Shown here: positions 1 through 11,763 of the stretch, piece after piece
Layout: each line of letters starts with the position of its first letter
How positions within the stretch are numbered: position 1 is the stretch's first letter
The notes under the pieces: generated by a model
Database searches by the model: none
What the model saw: only the letters and a program-made list of their open reading frames with translations
Told to the model about the DNA's origin: nothing
Source: Trichinella spiralis
Taxonomy: Eukaryota; Nematoda; Enoplea; Trichinellida; Trichinellidae
Assembly: GCA_000181795.3 (NCBI GenBank)
Contig: CM012955.1
Span: 6,522,999 to 6,586,998, forward strand
Direction: 5' to 3'
Length of the DNA stretch: 64,000 bases
Translations under genes and position numbers: made by a program

Positions 1-540
1 GGGAGAATTTTTTATAATCCGCGCCCCCAAAAAAAAATTTTTTGGAAAAAAATTTTTCCCCTTTTTTTTTATGTTGACCGCTCACCTTCTTCAAAAGTGG
101 GGGTATATCTCCAATTCCCAAAAAGGGGATATTTTGGGACCCCCAGAAAAGAGAGGGAAATATTTTCCCGGTTATCCCAAAGGGAGAGAGTTTTGATTCC
201 AATGGCGCAGTTTGAGCCAAGGGAAAACCCAATTCCGACAAAGGGCCTGGCCGGTCCAATAAAATAGCGTGGTCAACGACCATTAAGTGACCAATGGGAC
301 CGAAGGGTAACATCCCTGATTTCCAATGGTAGCGGTTCCGCATAGCACTTGTTGTTTTTGGCTGCCTTTTTTTACTGTTAGTGTTTAATAATAAAAAATG
401 AAAATCACTTTTTTACTTCCTATTACTTCGGTTTGAAAAATAAAAATAAACTCTTCCTAAATCCCCATGACGTGTAAAGTGTATTTGTTGATCAGTTTCC
501 ATGAACGAGCAGTTTATGATACTCTTACTGTTTAATTAAT
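1..540. other. Low-complexity window edge, no gene seen
   Basis: The first 80 bases are runs of C, A and T that look like a poor read end or collapsed assembly rather than genomic sequence. The rest is unremarkable AT-rich DNA. No coding or RNA feature can be supported. Confidence 0.5.
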
Positions 541-565
541 ATGTTTTCATTTATTCTGTTTTCAG

Positions 566-689
566 TGTCGGCACTTGTGGATTCTGCATGTTCTATCGGC
601 AATTCAGAAGAGTTAGAAGTGCGCTTGTCTTATTTCGATATTGTTGCTTGGATTGGTTGTTTAGAAACGCGTATCTGCCTGCTTCAGGT
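566..689 (+). other. Doubtful exon, product unknown
   Basis: An acceptor-like TTTTCAG at 559-565 precedes a segment open in two frames up to a possible donor (CTTCAG then GTTTGC) near 690. One frame gives a mixed-composition peptide including ALVDSACSIG and SYFDIVAWIGC; another gives a Cys/Arg-rich peptide. Neither is recognised. It may be one exon of a plus-strand gene whose remainder lies off the window, or chance. It lies beyond the 3' end of the minus-strand CACHD1 gene, whose best poly(A) signal (TTTATT on the plus strand) is at 987-992. Confidence 0.2.
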
Positions 690-1288
690 TTGCATTTGCG
701 TTACCGGTATCTTTTTCGCATATTTGTGATATGGATAGGAATGCCTCATTTGGTCTATGCTTCAAAGTGCTCTTCACTTTCTCGTTATCCAGATTATGTT
801 CATTTAACATGCTCGTGCAACAAACAGTATGTGCTATTGCTTTATGGAGGAATATTGTTTACGAGTTTTCAAATATTTTTCTTTTTTTCCAAAGCTTTTT
901 CAATTTCATGAATTCCACAAAAGAAATAACACTTTATGTACAAATTTCAGTGCTACAGTGTATGTTGTTGCGTAATGTAACACAAATTTATTACAGGAAC
1001 AACGATAATTTTCAACTGATTTAACCGTAATATGTGAAACAATAAGTTTTGGTATACAAAACAAACTACTAAATGAAAACAAACAAGTTATAAATAGATT
1101 ACAACTGAAAGTAAAAAACAACGTTGTACTATGATGCTATATATATTTTTTTTTCATCAATAAACTTAGTTGGGCTAAAATGAAGATAGAATGATTATTT
1201 ATGGAAAATGCAATAAATAAAGAAAAATAAATCAACAAATACAACTGTTCTGAAGTTCAGTAAAAACTAAGAGGTGGCGGAATTTTCC

Positions 1289-4200
1289 TCAAGATGCAGA
1301 AGCGTGTATTTGAGCAGTAATAACCAGTTCGTTGCTCTTGTTGAACTTTTTCAACGATTTCTCAGATACAACCTCAGCAATTTCAGAATTGCCGCCGATT
1401 GCACTTGAGGCAGCCGTTTCGGCTTCTGATTCAGCTACCGCTTCGTCTTTCTGCGAACGTCTGAAACTGCCAAATCCAGGAGATCCCATCTCCACAGTTG
1501 TCGCCTGTTCTGAATCGTCACAGTTGGCTGTCATTGTTGAATATCCAGGATCGGAAGATTCAGTTCGAGGACCAGGACGCCATCTGGATCTGGGCCTCGG
1601 CATGGAAATCAAATTCTGCCGTTCAAAAGAAGCCAACAGAAGTCCGCTGTTGCCTTGCGTGGTTCCAGCACCGTTGGCGTGTTGTGCATTGGACGAACCG
1701 TCGTCAAAATGGAAATCCTCTTCGAGATCAACATTCAAGCGTGTCGCTGAACTATCATTGAGTCGATAGCATCGATTTTCCATTATACGATTCACCTGCT
1801 GTCGGTACCAGTAGACGCCGGCAACCAACAAAATGAACACCGCCATTATACCTCCGGCTACTGGACCCACTGGCGTTGACGCGGCAAATTTGCTATTCAC
1901 AAATTCTGAAATATTAATTTCAGAAATATTGTTTGAACTTAATCAATGTTATCTTCATTTTACCTTCATCAATGTTGCCTAACGGAGACAAGCCCAGAAA
2001 ACCTGAAAAGCAAACGTGCACCGATGCACAATACGGAGTTGGAAGCTGGTTGACTCGATCCAAATCGTAATAGCACCATTCGCAACCAACCACACCCGCG
2101 CAAGAACTAAACAATTCAAAAACTGTCATTCAAACTACACCTCACAACTCAAACTTTCAACCAAATGTTGCCTCTCAAATTCTTTTTTTAAAAATGTTTT
2201 ATACTCACGCCTGCGTTTTAAAATCAGCACAGTTTATCTCTTTGCACTGCAGTAATGGAGTATTGACATCAAAGAACTGCATATCAGGTGAAGCTAATAC
2301 TGTATCTTGGACAGCAGCAGGACAAATAGGCAATCTAAAATAATCACTTCATTCAAAATGCAACTAATGAAAGAATACATATTTATATTTATAAATTTAG
2401 TTATCGAATTTTCAACTTTACAAAATGAAATGAAATTGAATAATAATGATTAATTACTTTTTTACAGAAAAAAAAATAATTTCAAGAAATATATTAATTT
2501 CCACTCATTTCTTGGGTCGAATACTTACTCGGTCGGTTTCCCATCAATTTTTGGACACTGTAAGGAATCGATTGGACATTCACAAGGGCATTCACATTCT
2601 GTAGCTTCGGAACGGTAGCAGTTCAAACAACGACGATCAGTAACTGAACAAGGGCAAAACGCCGACTGCTTGTGACAAGAGCGATTCACGATTGCCAAAA
2701 ATACATTTGTTTGGGGAACGACAGCAATTTGATACTTCAAACAACCGTCACTATTTTTCATCACATCTAAAAGCAAACAACTGTATCAACTATTCGAACA
2801 TTTGAAAATAAAATTCCTACCTTCAAAACTGGTGTTGAAAATGTACATGCGTTGTACTGTACGATCGCTGAAACGCAGGCAGACCACTTTGCGCACAAAT
2901 TCAGAATTTTGCAAAATTTCACTGGCAATGAATGGTTCCTAAAAATGAGAAACAAAATATTTTCTCTCTTTACAGAAATAAAAAATAATATTTTTTAACA
3001 GTATAAAAAGAAGAAGACCAACCCTGTGCGTGATGTGAAGACCTTCCTGACGTCGGATGACGTCGCCGAAAGGATGTACATTATTGTGAGCAACAATGTA
3101 TCCACGATCGTCGAACAGAAAACAGTTGATACCAATTTCTCGACAAACGGTCAAATGATTATACAACATTTTGAACAAAAATGTCAACGATACATCAAGA
3201 CCCAGCACCGCAACCACTGGATCACCAATATGATGCATCGCTGCAGCTTTGCCTTCATACACAGTATGACTGAGCGAAACTATGTGTCCAAATCCGGACG
3301 GATCCACCACTGGTCCGGTGATCACCACCTTACTAGGATGTCGTACTGCTCGTTGAAACCTGAAAATATCATCCCAATCCATTGCTACTTATTTTATTAT
3401 TTTGCATTTTTAAAATTAAAAGCGAATTATAACCATTCGCGTTGTACTGGATCAAAATGTTGATTCATCAATACTGCCGGATATGATAAAAACACTCCGC
3501 TAGGGGTGGCCAAATATCTACGCAACACAGAATAAGGATACTGGCCTTCCTTCGCCAGACGTTGCCACTCTGATGCCATTTCTCTCAGTGCACATATTTC
3601 TCGACGAATGTTCAACTAAACAATACAAAATTGCACCAACTACAGAAAGTATTTAAATTGTAAAACTAGACTAAACAGAACAACAAAAGTACAGTTTACT
3701 TCAAACATGAAGCCAATTAAGTCAACAAAAATAATAATTTAAAATCAAAACAAATAAAACAAAAAATTTTGCTAACCTGCAAACCTGGATTTGTTATGAG
3801 CCGAGTGACATCACTGACAAAAGCCCAAAAACCCTGAGCAGTGCGTTTCGACTCGGTTACCAAAAATCGTTTCATTGGTTCCTTGAAACTTCGAGGCGCC
3901 AAATACAAACCAACTCGATCTACATACCACAAAACAGTCATTCAATCATCATTGAAGCAGTGAAATTAGCAATTATAACAACAACAAAACCGCGTTCTAC
4001 CTGTCGATGCGAGCATTTTACCGTGCAAGCAAAGATCAAAATCTTTGCTCAGATGTAGATCAAGACGATGATAAGCAAGACTACGAGTCAGCACATCTGA
4101 AAAAATAGCAATTGGAGCAGCATTAAAAAAATAAACTTTTTCCTAAACAATTTATACCTGAAAATTCTGGACGATTAGACCGTTCTACGGAAACCCTTTC

Positions 4201-7200
4201 TTTCGAAGATATCACCAATATATAGGGAGTGCCTTGAACCTAAAAAATTCAATAATGATTCTCTACTCTTTCACTTTTTATATCACCTAACACCAATTAC
4301 TGTTAGATCCTCTAGATCCCCCTCTTCATTCGTTTCAGGATAACATAATTTGCATGAAACTAATCCAGTGGCACCCTTTTCACTGTCTGTCAGAACGTCA
4401 TTCCCCCTTTTCAGACTGTTTGACTGCAAATAATGCAAATATAATATTGAAAATATATTTATTATTTATTATACTGGTACATGTACATTTACTTTAATTA
4501 TTTCTACAATGGAATTTTCCATTTCAATAGACAAAACCGTTCAGTATAAAATGAATGCCAGGGTACTGCAAAATTCATTCTCCATTGTGAGTCTACAAAT
4601 CTGAAGACGAAAATCTCCCCAGTTGAAAACCCCTGAACTAATAATTTATTATTTATCATAGAGTAAAATTAGCAACAGGGAAAAAAAATAATTCAACAAT
4701 ACCATTAAAATATCAAACGATTATTCTCTCTAGAATATACTTATTTGTTTGTAACCATTGAATAAGTAATCAATAAAATCGCAAAATGGCATAATTGAAA
4801 AATTAAAATAAGATATATATATATATATAGATGTCGCTTTATTAATTTTCAGATATATTAACTTCTCCTATTTAAACAATAATGAACAAATCGACTTTTA
4901 TGAAGCTAAACAAACAAACGAACAAAACCCGCCTTATCATTTTATAAAATTTAAAGAAAATATATAAAATAAATTACCGCCTTCCAATAATAAATAATGT
5001 CAGTTTCTGTACGATTTCCATCCGCTGTCTTAGCTAATTGCAAAATTTGGCCATGATTGCGCGTTTTGAAGCTTTGTTTCCATTCTGAAAATGGAAAATG
5101 CTTCTCCACCATCGATATATGCATAGAAACGGCACGAATAGTAGGCAATGAGAGAAAATGAGGATGCGCCACAACGAGCCTTGATAAAAGAAAAGCCATT
5201 ACATAACAAAGAAGAAATCACTATTATACAGTACAACGTATTCGACATTTTTTACCCATCTAAGCTAAACAAAAAAGCATAGGAAGTTGTGTCGCCGCTG
5301 GAGTAAAACACGATAGGCGCCACCAATTCGGCCAAATCTGCCTCCACGCCAACAAATCCAACAAAACTGTCATCCACGTAAATTTGTTTGCTAACCAAAA
5401 GTACTGCTGAAAATATTGACAAAACAAAAAGTTTATAGTTTAATAAATAAATAAAATTTTTCACAACAGCTAATGCACCTCTGCTAGACAAATAACCACT
5501 GCCGACAGTTCTGAATTTGATTTCGTCAGCCTTAGACATTTCACCTCCACCAAATATGGCCATCAGACTTTTCAATGGAAGGCACTCTTTGTTGGTCATA
5601 TTGACCCAAATAACCTAATTTTAACAGTACAAATGCAAGAGTAAGAAAGAAATTAAAAAAAGAAAAAAAACGTTCTAAATACTCACTTTTCCATGTTCAA
5701 ATACTGCATCCGAATAATTGAAAGGATTTTTCGAAATTGACGATTCCGAATCGATCGTGTGAAAACTGAAAAGTTTCACACGCGTATCAAAATATCTGTT
5801 TCTACTTTTCTGAAGCATGTCATGATTTTTCAACAATTCAGGCTCCAAACCAGCAGATATGAAAACAATCATCGGCTGTCCTAAAAGCATTATGATAACA
5901 AGCTTACAAATGTTCACAAAAAACAAAATTCAAAAAATATATATATATATTCATCATACGACGAAGTTTGTCAAATTTTCGACCAGCAATAACCTTGTAC
6001 GCGACCTTCAACGCCATACTGTGATCTGCTACGCCTTAATGTATTTGATTTAAAAAAACAAAATTTTGAAATATCTGACAGTAATAATGATAACTTACCA
6101 CAAGAGGGTAGCAGTTCTTCGACGAAGCGCTCAGCGTCGGCCTTCACCTCTGCCGTCACTGCAGCTGTTACATTTGGACAATGAACAGCGGACGAGATGC
6201 TCACTTTATCGCTCACTCCAAGCAACAAAAGCTAAACCGGCAACCAAATGTGAACAAATAAATGAACATTCGAAGAATCAATTTACGCAAGCCCATTTTA
6301 CAAAAAACTACTACAGTGTTAAAACATTGACAAACAAAAAAATATTACTTTCAATAGAAATTACACTTCGTCGTTATGAATAATTATGTACTTTTATATC
6401 AAAAAAAAAAATTTTTTTTTCATCAGTCAAACTGATAAGTCACTGTGCACGAGCATGAAAATTAAATATTCGAAACAGACAAATCACCACTGTCAATTTC
6501 AAATAAATTAAACAAAATTCTATTGAAAACGACATTTCAAGCAATACCTGCTGGCAAATTTACTTGCAAATTACATTACACCGATCCCGAATTAAGCTAG
6601 AAAAAAATTAAAAATAATAAAATTACTTGATACATTTTATAAAAATGCAATATTTTTCAATTTAAAAAGGATAAAGTTCTACATTTTCAATTTAGACAAA
6701 TTCAATAAATGTCTGCATAAACAATTGATCCAAATAATAACATCAAAGAAAAAATGCGATGCACAGGTGAATACTGTAACTCAATATAAAAAATATGCGG
6801 AAAAATAAAAATGCAATATTGCACAAAAATGCACATTTTTAAAAATATTTAAAAATTCTTCAATTCAACAAAAAATAATAATTCGAAACTTTAAAAAATA
6901 AACATATAAATACAATTTCATGCAAAACAGAGCTGAAAGTGAAGTTTTGAATTAATCGGAAAAAATATTTCATGTTTAAATATTTAAAGTTAAATTTTGA
7001 AAGTTACAGAAAGAAATATTTATGTTACTTCGTCGCCTTCGCCAAGAAGGTTGATCAAAGTCTGCGCTACGCATTTCGCGATCAACAGCTGCTGTTCGGA
7101 CAAGTTTCGACTGTGATCAATTAAAATGACCACCTGTTTCGGATAGCCAAAAATTGAGGACGCAAATATTTCCCTGAAATAAACGAAAGTAAAAAATTCA

Positions 7201-8312
7201 TAATAATTCACAATAAATATTTCCTTTATAAAATTTAAAATAAAAAAAAAAATCAAAATCAAACTGACCGTCGATGTTTTCTTGCCAACATTTCACAGCT
7301 AGTGTAGTTGCGTTCGTCAATACGATTGGATGGAAATTCTGTTCGCAAGCCATCCGAAGAGATAAAATACTGCCAGAGGATCGTGACATTTCCACGTGTG
7401 TTGTGAATAAACGCTAAATAAATATTGTGTGAAAAACATAAACAAAAAAAGAAATCCAAATTTAGAAATCTATATTAGGAATATCCACTTTCTGACAAAT
7501 TTTGTCCAGGGTAAAAGGAAAATGCTGACAATCCACGTGGCACCACATCACAGCTGATTGACGTGTTCACAAAGGCTCCGTGCTCTGGGGAATGACTGAA
7601 ATAAATAGACTGCTAAATTGTCACGGACGATGAAAATTTTGAAATTCAAGTTTCAGCAAACTTCAACAACTGAGGATCAATTGAACAGCATTCACGATAC
7701 TGCCTGAAGGCGTGCATGTCGTAAGGGGATTTGGAAAACACAGACAACACTTGCGTCTTCAATAAATTTACTGCTGTCACACATTCACTAATCAGTTGAG
7801 CAAGAGTATCAGCTAGCTAGAATCAAAAACAAAAAACAAATAAGTATGATGCTGATGCTTTTTTAAAGAAAATAAAAGCTTCATACCGTAGATGCATCTT
7901 CGAACATATTATTATTTTCCGTCTGATAAACCATAGCATCAAATTTAGACTAGAACAGAACAGAGATCCATTTAAAATGAAAAAAAATAAATTTTTTAAT
8001 GATCACCTGCAAAAAATATGCACCCATTTCTTCATTGGCAAAATTACGTAACAATTTGGATACTCTGTCGGCGCTGATAAAAATCGGCAACGCCCCCAAG
8101 TCTTGCCTGATTTTCGACGGGGCACTGCGAAACAATGGAGGTGCGGCAGCTATTTTCGGCAAAACACGAGATACTGTTGCGCTGGCCGTCGAATTCGACC
8201 ACGTTTGCGTTGTCGTGGTGTCATTTGGCCAATGCACATCGGCACTGCTGATTTCACCGGCAACAATTGATTGTAACAGCGCCCAAGAAACTACTAAAAA
8301 GTCCGTAACCAT
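1289..8312 (-). CDS. CACHD1: CACHD1-type VWA/Cache transmembrane protein, 21 exons, ~1272 aa
   Basis: Exons, 5' to 3': 8312-8007, 7949-7887, 7816-7662, 7595-7489, 7413-7269, 7173-7029, 6231-6099, 5880-5687, 5614-5479, 5406-5256, 5179-4978, 4239-4158, 4096-4001, 3919-3777, 3615-3434, 3359-3023, 2938-2821, 2766-2529, 2334-2209, 2106-1964, 1905-1289. All phases agree and the total is 1273 codons with stop; vertebrate CACHD1 has about 1270 aa. The ATG at 8312 opens a signal peptide. A VWA domain (about 255-420) has a degenerate MIDAS, IDHSRNLS. Two Cache-type regions follow (SYAFLFSLDG near 505; FDPVQREW near 745), then a Cys-rich CECPCECP stretch (~960) and GPVAGGIM plus a TM helix near 1081-1103. 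The ~170-residue tail contains DPGYSTM. The TM plus this tail separates it from GPI-anchored alpha-2/delta subunits and matches CACHD1 (C. elegans tag-180 group). Known relatives modulate voltage-gated calcium channels; that role here is inferred. Least certain are the donors at 7662 and 7489. Confidence 0.93.
4240..4977 (-). other. CACHD1 intron 11, long, carries a hAT MITE
   Basis: This 738-bp intron is the second largest in the gene, after the one at 6232-7028. Splicing 4978 directly to 4239 joins WKA to VQGTPYIL in phase, as in vertebrate CACHD1 where YAWK is followed by VQDTSFIL. It holds a 270-bp hAT-like element (4366-4635), a (TA)n tract at 4813-4829, and a phase-0 open segment at 4301-4423 that could act as a cassette exon (see findings). 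Confidence 0.75.
4366..4635 (-). mobile_element. hAT-type non-autonomous element, copy A
   Basis: It is bounded by 8-bp direct repeats AACTAATC (4358-4365) and AACTAATA (4636-4643), 7 of 8 identical, the size hAT transposition leaves. The right end reads GTTGAAAACCCCTG, the reverse complement of a CAGGGGTTTTCAAC terminus; the left end, CAGTGGCACC, is degenerate. The interior matches, in reverse orientation, the copy at 40295-40743: shared blocks include GGTACATGTACATTTAC, TTTCAATAGACAAAA and AATGCCAGGGTACTGC. There is no coding capacity. It sits in CACHD1 intron 11. Confidence 0.85.
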
Positions 8313-9224
8313 AATGAACAACACATTGCCAACAAAAAGAACCAATTAAAACAATATCGCTGAGGCCAAACGACAATCCACCGTCCACTTCAGCAAAAAT
8401 GAAAAGATTACGGTACAACTTAACAATAAGTTAACTTGATTGTTCTTTTAAGTATACTGTACTACTTTCAACAAACATTCGAAATAATTTCAAAATATTT
8501 AAGCATTTTGTTTCATAAAGAAATGAATAAAATTAAATGCAACTCACTTTTTACTAATTTTTTTTATTTTTACATTCTGGAGCACCAGTAAAATAACTCG
8601 TAAGAAACAATAAAAAAAATTAATTAATCAATGAAATGTTATAGCAAATATTCTTGTCAAAAAAATTCATTTCTAATTTATGCAGATTTATGCAGATATC
8701 TGCTTGTACATTTAAACATTAACAATATTATTTATTATATGGCCGTCTATTTTTATGATTTTCAAATTTAATTCAAATTCCAGTGCTGATTAGAATGAAA
8801 TTTCTCTTGCTTTCTGATGAGTTTCATTTTTTCTGCATAAATTTTTTAACTAAAACTGTTTTGAAAAAACTTGCAAACAACTAATGCTTTTAACCTTAAA
8901 TGTGTGAGCTCGATGTATTTGCCATAAAAGGAACATAAATCGATGCTCGCATTTAATTTATTCACAAATGGCGCCAATTTTAAAATCAAGAAATGCCATG
9001 TCGTGAAATGGAAAAACTTCACCAGCCTTTCTGCTTCGCATTTTTTTCTGGTGGCATCGTCCAAGGATTTTGATACAAAATGAAAAAAAAAGACAATTTT
9101 AATAAAACTGAACCAAGTGCTGAAAAAACTACACCCATCCCCACCGTCTATGATCAAGAAGCCTTCACCGCATCCGCTGATTCATCCACCTCAGGCTGGT
9201 TCTTGATGTTTCAACGTGTGAAAG
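8313..9224. other. CACHD1 upstream region and possible 3' UTR of a minus-strand gene
   Basis: From 8313 to about 8430 lies the likely 5' UTR and promoter of CACHD1 (minus strand). From 8450 to 8840 is AT-rich DNA with nothing recognisable. The minus strand is open from 9157 to 8846 (103 codons, no known domain); with an AATAAA-type signal at 8957-8962 this segment is more simply read as 3' UTR of the candidate small gene ending at 9225. Confidence 0.35.
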
Positions 9225-9902
9225 CTACAGTGTACATAAACCGGGCATAACACTTCCCCAGACTTCTTTCACACCGTCATGACCAACAAGTTCCTGATGA
9301 ATTTCAGAAAACGAAGTCTGAGGAAGAGTTTCTGCTGCACCGAAGTGCATTCTGCTGTTTGTGTCGGGTAATAAAATTCAGACTGCTGGCAACCAGAGAA
9401 ACATGAGGCATGGATGATAAATTTAAGATCTTACCTGAATGGTATTGACAGCCGTTTACCATCCATGTTTTTGTGGCGGATAAGCTGGTGACTGTATTCA
9501 CGTTTAAACACAGCTAGACCAAATCAATTATTCATGAAAATTCAATGCATTTTTGAACATACAAAACATTTTTCTTGAAACAAAAATTAAAAATTGCATA
9601 GCTTGCTAGTTGTGAATTTTTTCATCCAAAAATTGTGAACACAAAAAAGTCACTAGCCAGTTATATTACTTAATGCTGCTTTTTAAAAGTGAAAGATATA
9701 TATTATTTAAAATGTTTATGCAAACCATTCAACGGTGTTCAAAACAAGAAGATAATAGAAATAACATATGAACAAATAAAACTGCAGTTTGAACATATAA
9801 AAATGCGATAATTAAAAATTTTGAATGAAAAAATATTTTTCATAATTTCAATTAAAAATTCATCACAGTAAATAATACTAACCGTTGCATTTGAGCAGCC
9901 AT
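9225..9902 (-). CDS. Candidate 3-exon small protein, ~68 aa, unknown function
   Basis: Proposed exons are 9902-9883, 9491-9435 and 9354-9225. Phases agree and the sum is 69 codons with stop. The middle exon ends in a consensus donor, CATTCAG followed by GTAAGA. The predicted product starts MAAQMQRHQLIRH and ends VMPGLCTL. It is mixed in composition, has no signal peptide or membrane segment, and I do not recognise it. All exons are below ordinary ORF length cut-offs. An alternative acceptor at about 9510 would give the middle exon a different N-terminal extension (VFKREYSHQLIRH), so the true start is uncertain. The case rests only on splice consensus, phase and codon-like composition in AT-rich surroundings. 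Confidence 0.42.
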
Positions 9903-10270
9903 TGAAAATGTGCTAAAATTATCATTTTCGGTGCATGTTCACCAACATGTTTTTGCAAATCTGACCAAATTTATTCAATGGAAAAATTTCAAGCAAAAAA
10001 TAGTTTTCTGTCAATACTAAATGACTTTAAATTTAAATTAAAATAAAACTGAAGGAATGTTTAAACTCCGATTTTCAAATTTCTTCACTGAAGCCAGATT
10101 CGTAGTGATAAATCTTAATTAAAATTTATTTCAATACAACATTTGATCATTCCAACTGATTAGTGACAGAAAGAAACTTAATACGTAGTAAAAAAAATTT
10201 AATATGCTACTCTACGTTGGTATTGTTGCAGAACTGAATTTTTACTAAAAGATAATGTATTTAGGGGAAA

Positions 10271-10678
10271 ATGAAGTTAGCATCCCAGTTAGAAGTGAAA
10301 TTTTCGTTTTTAACATTACAAATTTCACTTGGCTACTACTAGTAATGAATAATTTTAAGATTGCACTTTTTTTAAATATTTAAACATTTGTCTGATTGCA
10401 TTTTTCAAGGTTCCGTCTTAAAGATGACCAGTATAGTAGTGACCGTGATAGAAAAAATGTTGCTAAGTATAAAATAATGGACAACTTTTTCAAAGGTAAG
10501 AGAATGTTAAGCAAATGACAATTTTATCGAACTTCCTTCCGGTATAGAGATAGATGATCAACAGAGTAGAACAAGTTACAAGCTGTTTTTTCTGAATAAT
10601 TTACAGCACCCTGATTTGAAGCAAAAATCAGATTTTTTGGCGCTCAGGTCGTTACGGTCATTGACAGAAAATGAATAA
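10271..10678 (+). CDS. Candidate 3-exon small protein, ~77 aa, unknown function
   Basis: Two exons are convincing: 10410-10495, closed by AAAG then GTAAGAG, and 10548-10678, opened by an acceptor GGTATAG and ended by TAA. They join in phase into a hydrophilic peptide containing KDDQYSSDRDRKN, KIMDNFFKEIDDQQ and RSLRSLTENE. The first exon (10271-10287, ATG, donor GTTAGA) fits the phase but is weak; a more distant start is possible. An AATAAA follows the stop directly. The product is not recognised. It looks soluble, lysine/aspartate-rich, with no membrane segment. Codon use is less AT-biased than the flanks. Confidence 0.42.
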
Positions 10679-10814
10679 ATGGATACAGAGTAAACTCAAA
10701 TTTCAGCTACTACCTTTTACAAATTGACTATTATAAAACGAACAATACGTCCATGGAAGCTAAACAACAATGGGTCACCGTAGCTGAACCAAAAATTATG
10801 AATAATCTCACGCC

Positions 10815-11030
10815 TCAAACTAATCGACATTCGCCGCTGACCTGACAGAAAACAACTGCATCGGTCACTTGATGGTCAGTAGGCGTTGTTTTTTGTTGTT
10901 CTGCCCTATTCATTTTAACGTTTGTCAATGCATGTGACAACCACTCCATTGCCAGTGCAAAAGTAAAACACGGCACTTGCATTTTGATCTTCAAGTGACC
11001 GACAGCTTTTTCACTGGTCACTCTTGACAT
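10815..11030 (-). CDS. Unsupported 71-codon ORF, possible small gene
   Basis: The ATG at 11030 opens 71 codons (starts MSRVTSEKAVGHLKIK, ends GECRLV) with balanced composition in a stretch richer in G+C than its flanks. A GTCAGC at about 10835 could be a donor, so this may be a first exon. No domain is recognised. It converges with the candidate gene ending at 10678. It could be a chance ORF. Confidence 0.22.
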   Translation of the reverse strand: MSRVTSEKAVGHLKIKMQVPCFTFALAMEWLSHALTNVKMNRAEQQKTTPTDHQVTDAVVFCQVSGECRLV

Positions 11031-11763
11031 CAGAGAGAAACTGCTTGACAACAATCAGTTGTAAAGGATTTGACCCTTTCGACAGATTTACAATACAATT
11101 TACAAACAATAATAATAATTAATAAATAAAATTCACAATTTCACAAACTCTGAAAAAATAAAAATATATTCAATCATTTTTTCTTCTTAAATAGTCTACG
11201 TTCAAAGAGAAAAAAAACAATCAATATACACATGAATATATATGAAACTAAATAAATTGAAACTTAAACTGCCTGAATTATGCATTCATTTTGAAAATTT
11301 GTTAATCAAAGCAGATTTTCATTTTGAAAAATTAGCAACAAAAAATGATAATTTAATTATTTCAACCAAATTCTTTCGCCAATTAGAAAGTAACTGGCAA
11401 ACATTTGTCCCACACAGGAGCATTGATTTGACTGTTGTAAAAAAATTTTCCACAAATATATTATTCATCCGCTTGTTTGATTAATTGCAATCGAGCAAAC
11501 AGACGCTGTATCAATACTGTTAGCTGACGTGAACGTGTAAATGAACGAATTGTTCAAATTTGCCTTGGTTATAGAATGAAATTTATGAATTTCAAATAAT
11601 AAAGTACAATTTAATTTTTTTAATGAACAATAGTAATATTTATTAATGAGTAACATTTCAATTATGCTTGCATTTTGTGAAGACGAGGAAAAGTACTTTT
11701 CAAATAATGCAAAAATTGAACAGTCAATCAGCGTGCAATTAAAGTGAATGAAGCTCGGCCAAA

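Noticed and set aside
1332-1769. 145-codon plus-strand ORF
   Set aside because: It is antisense to the cytoplasmic tail exon of CACHD1, whose less AT-biased sequence leaves the other strand open.
3026-3463. 145-codon plus-strand ORF
   Set aside because: Antisense to two CACHD1 exons and the intron between them; no domain.
1289-8312. Calling this gene a classical calcium-channel alpha-2/delta subunit (unc-36 type)
   Set aside because: The VWA and Cache layout is shared, but the CECPCECP region, the GPVAGGIM membrane segment, the long cytoplasmic tail with DPGYSTM and collinear similarity throughout point to CACHD1 instead.
11242-11484. 80-codon Lys/Leu/Asn-rich plus-strand ORF
   Set aside because: Composition mirrors the AT-rich background and there is no splice or family support.
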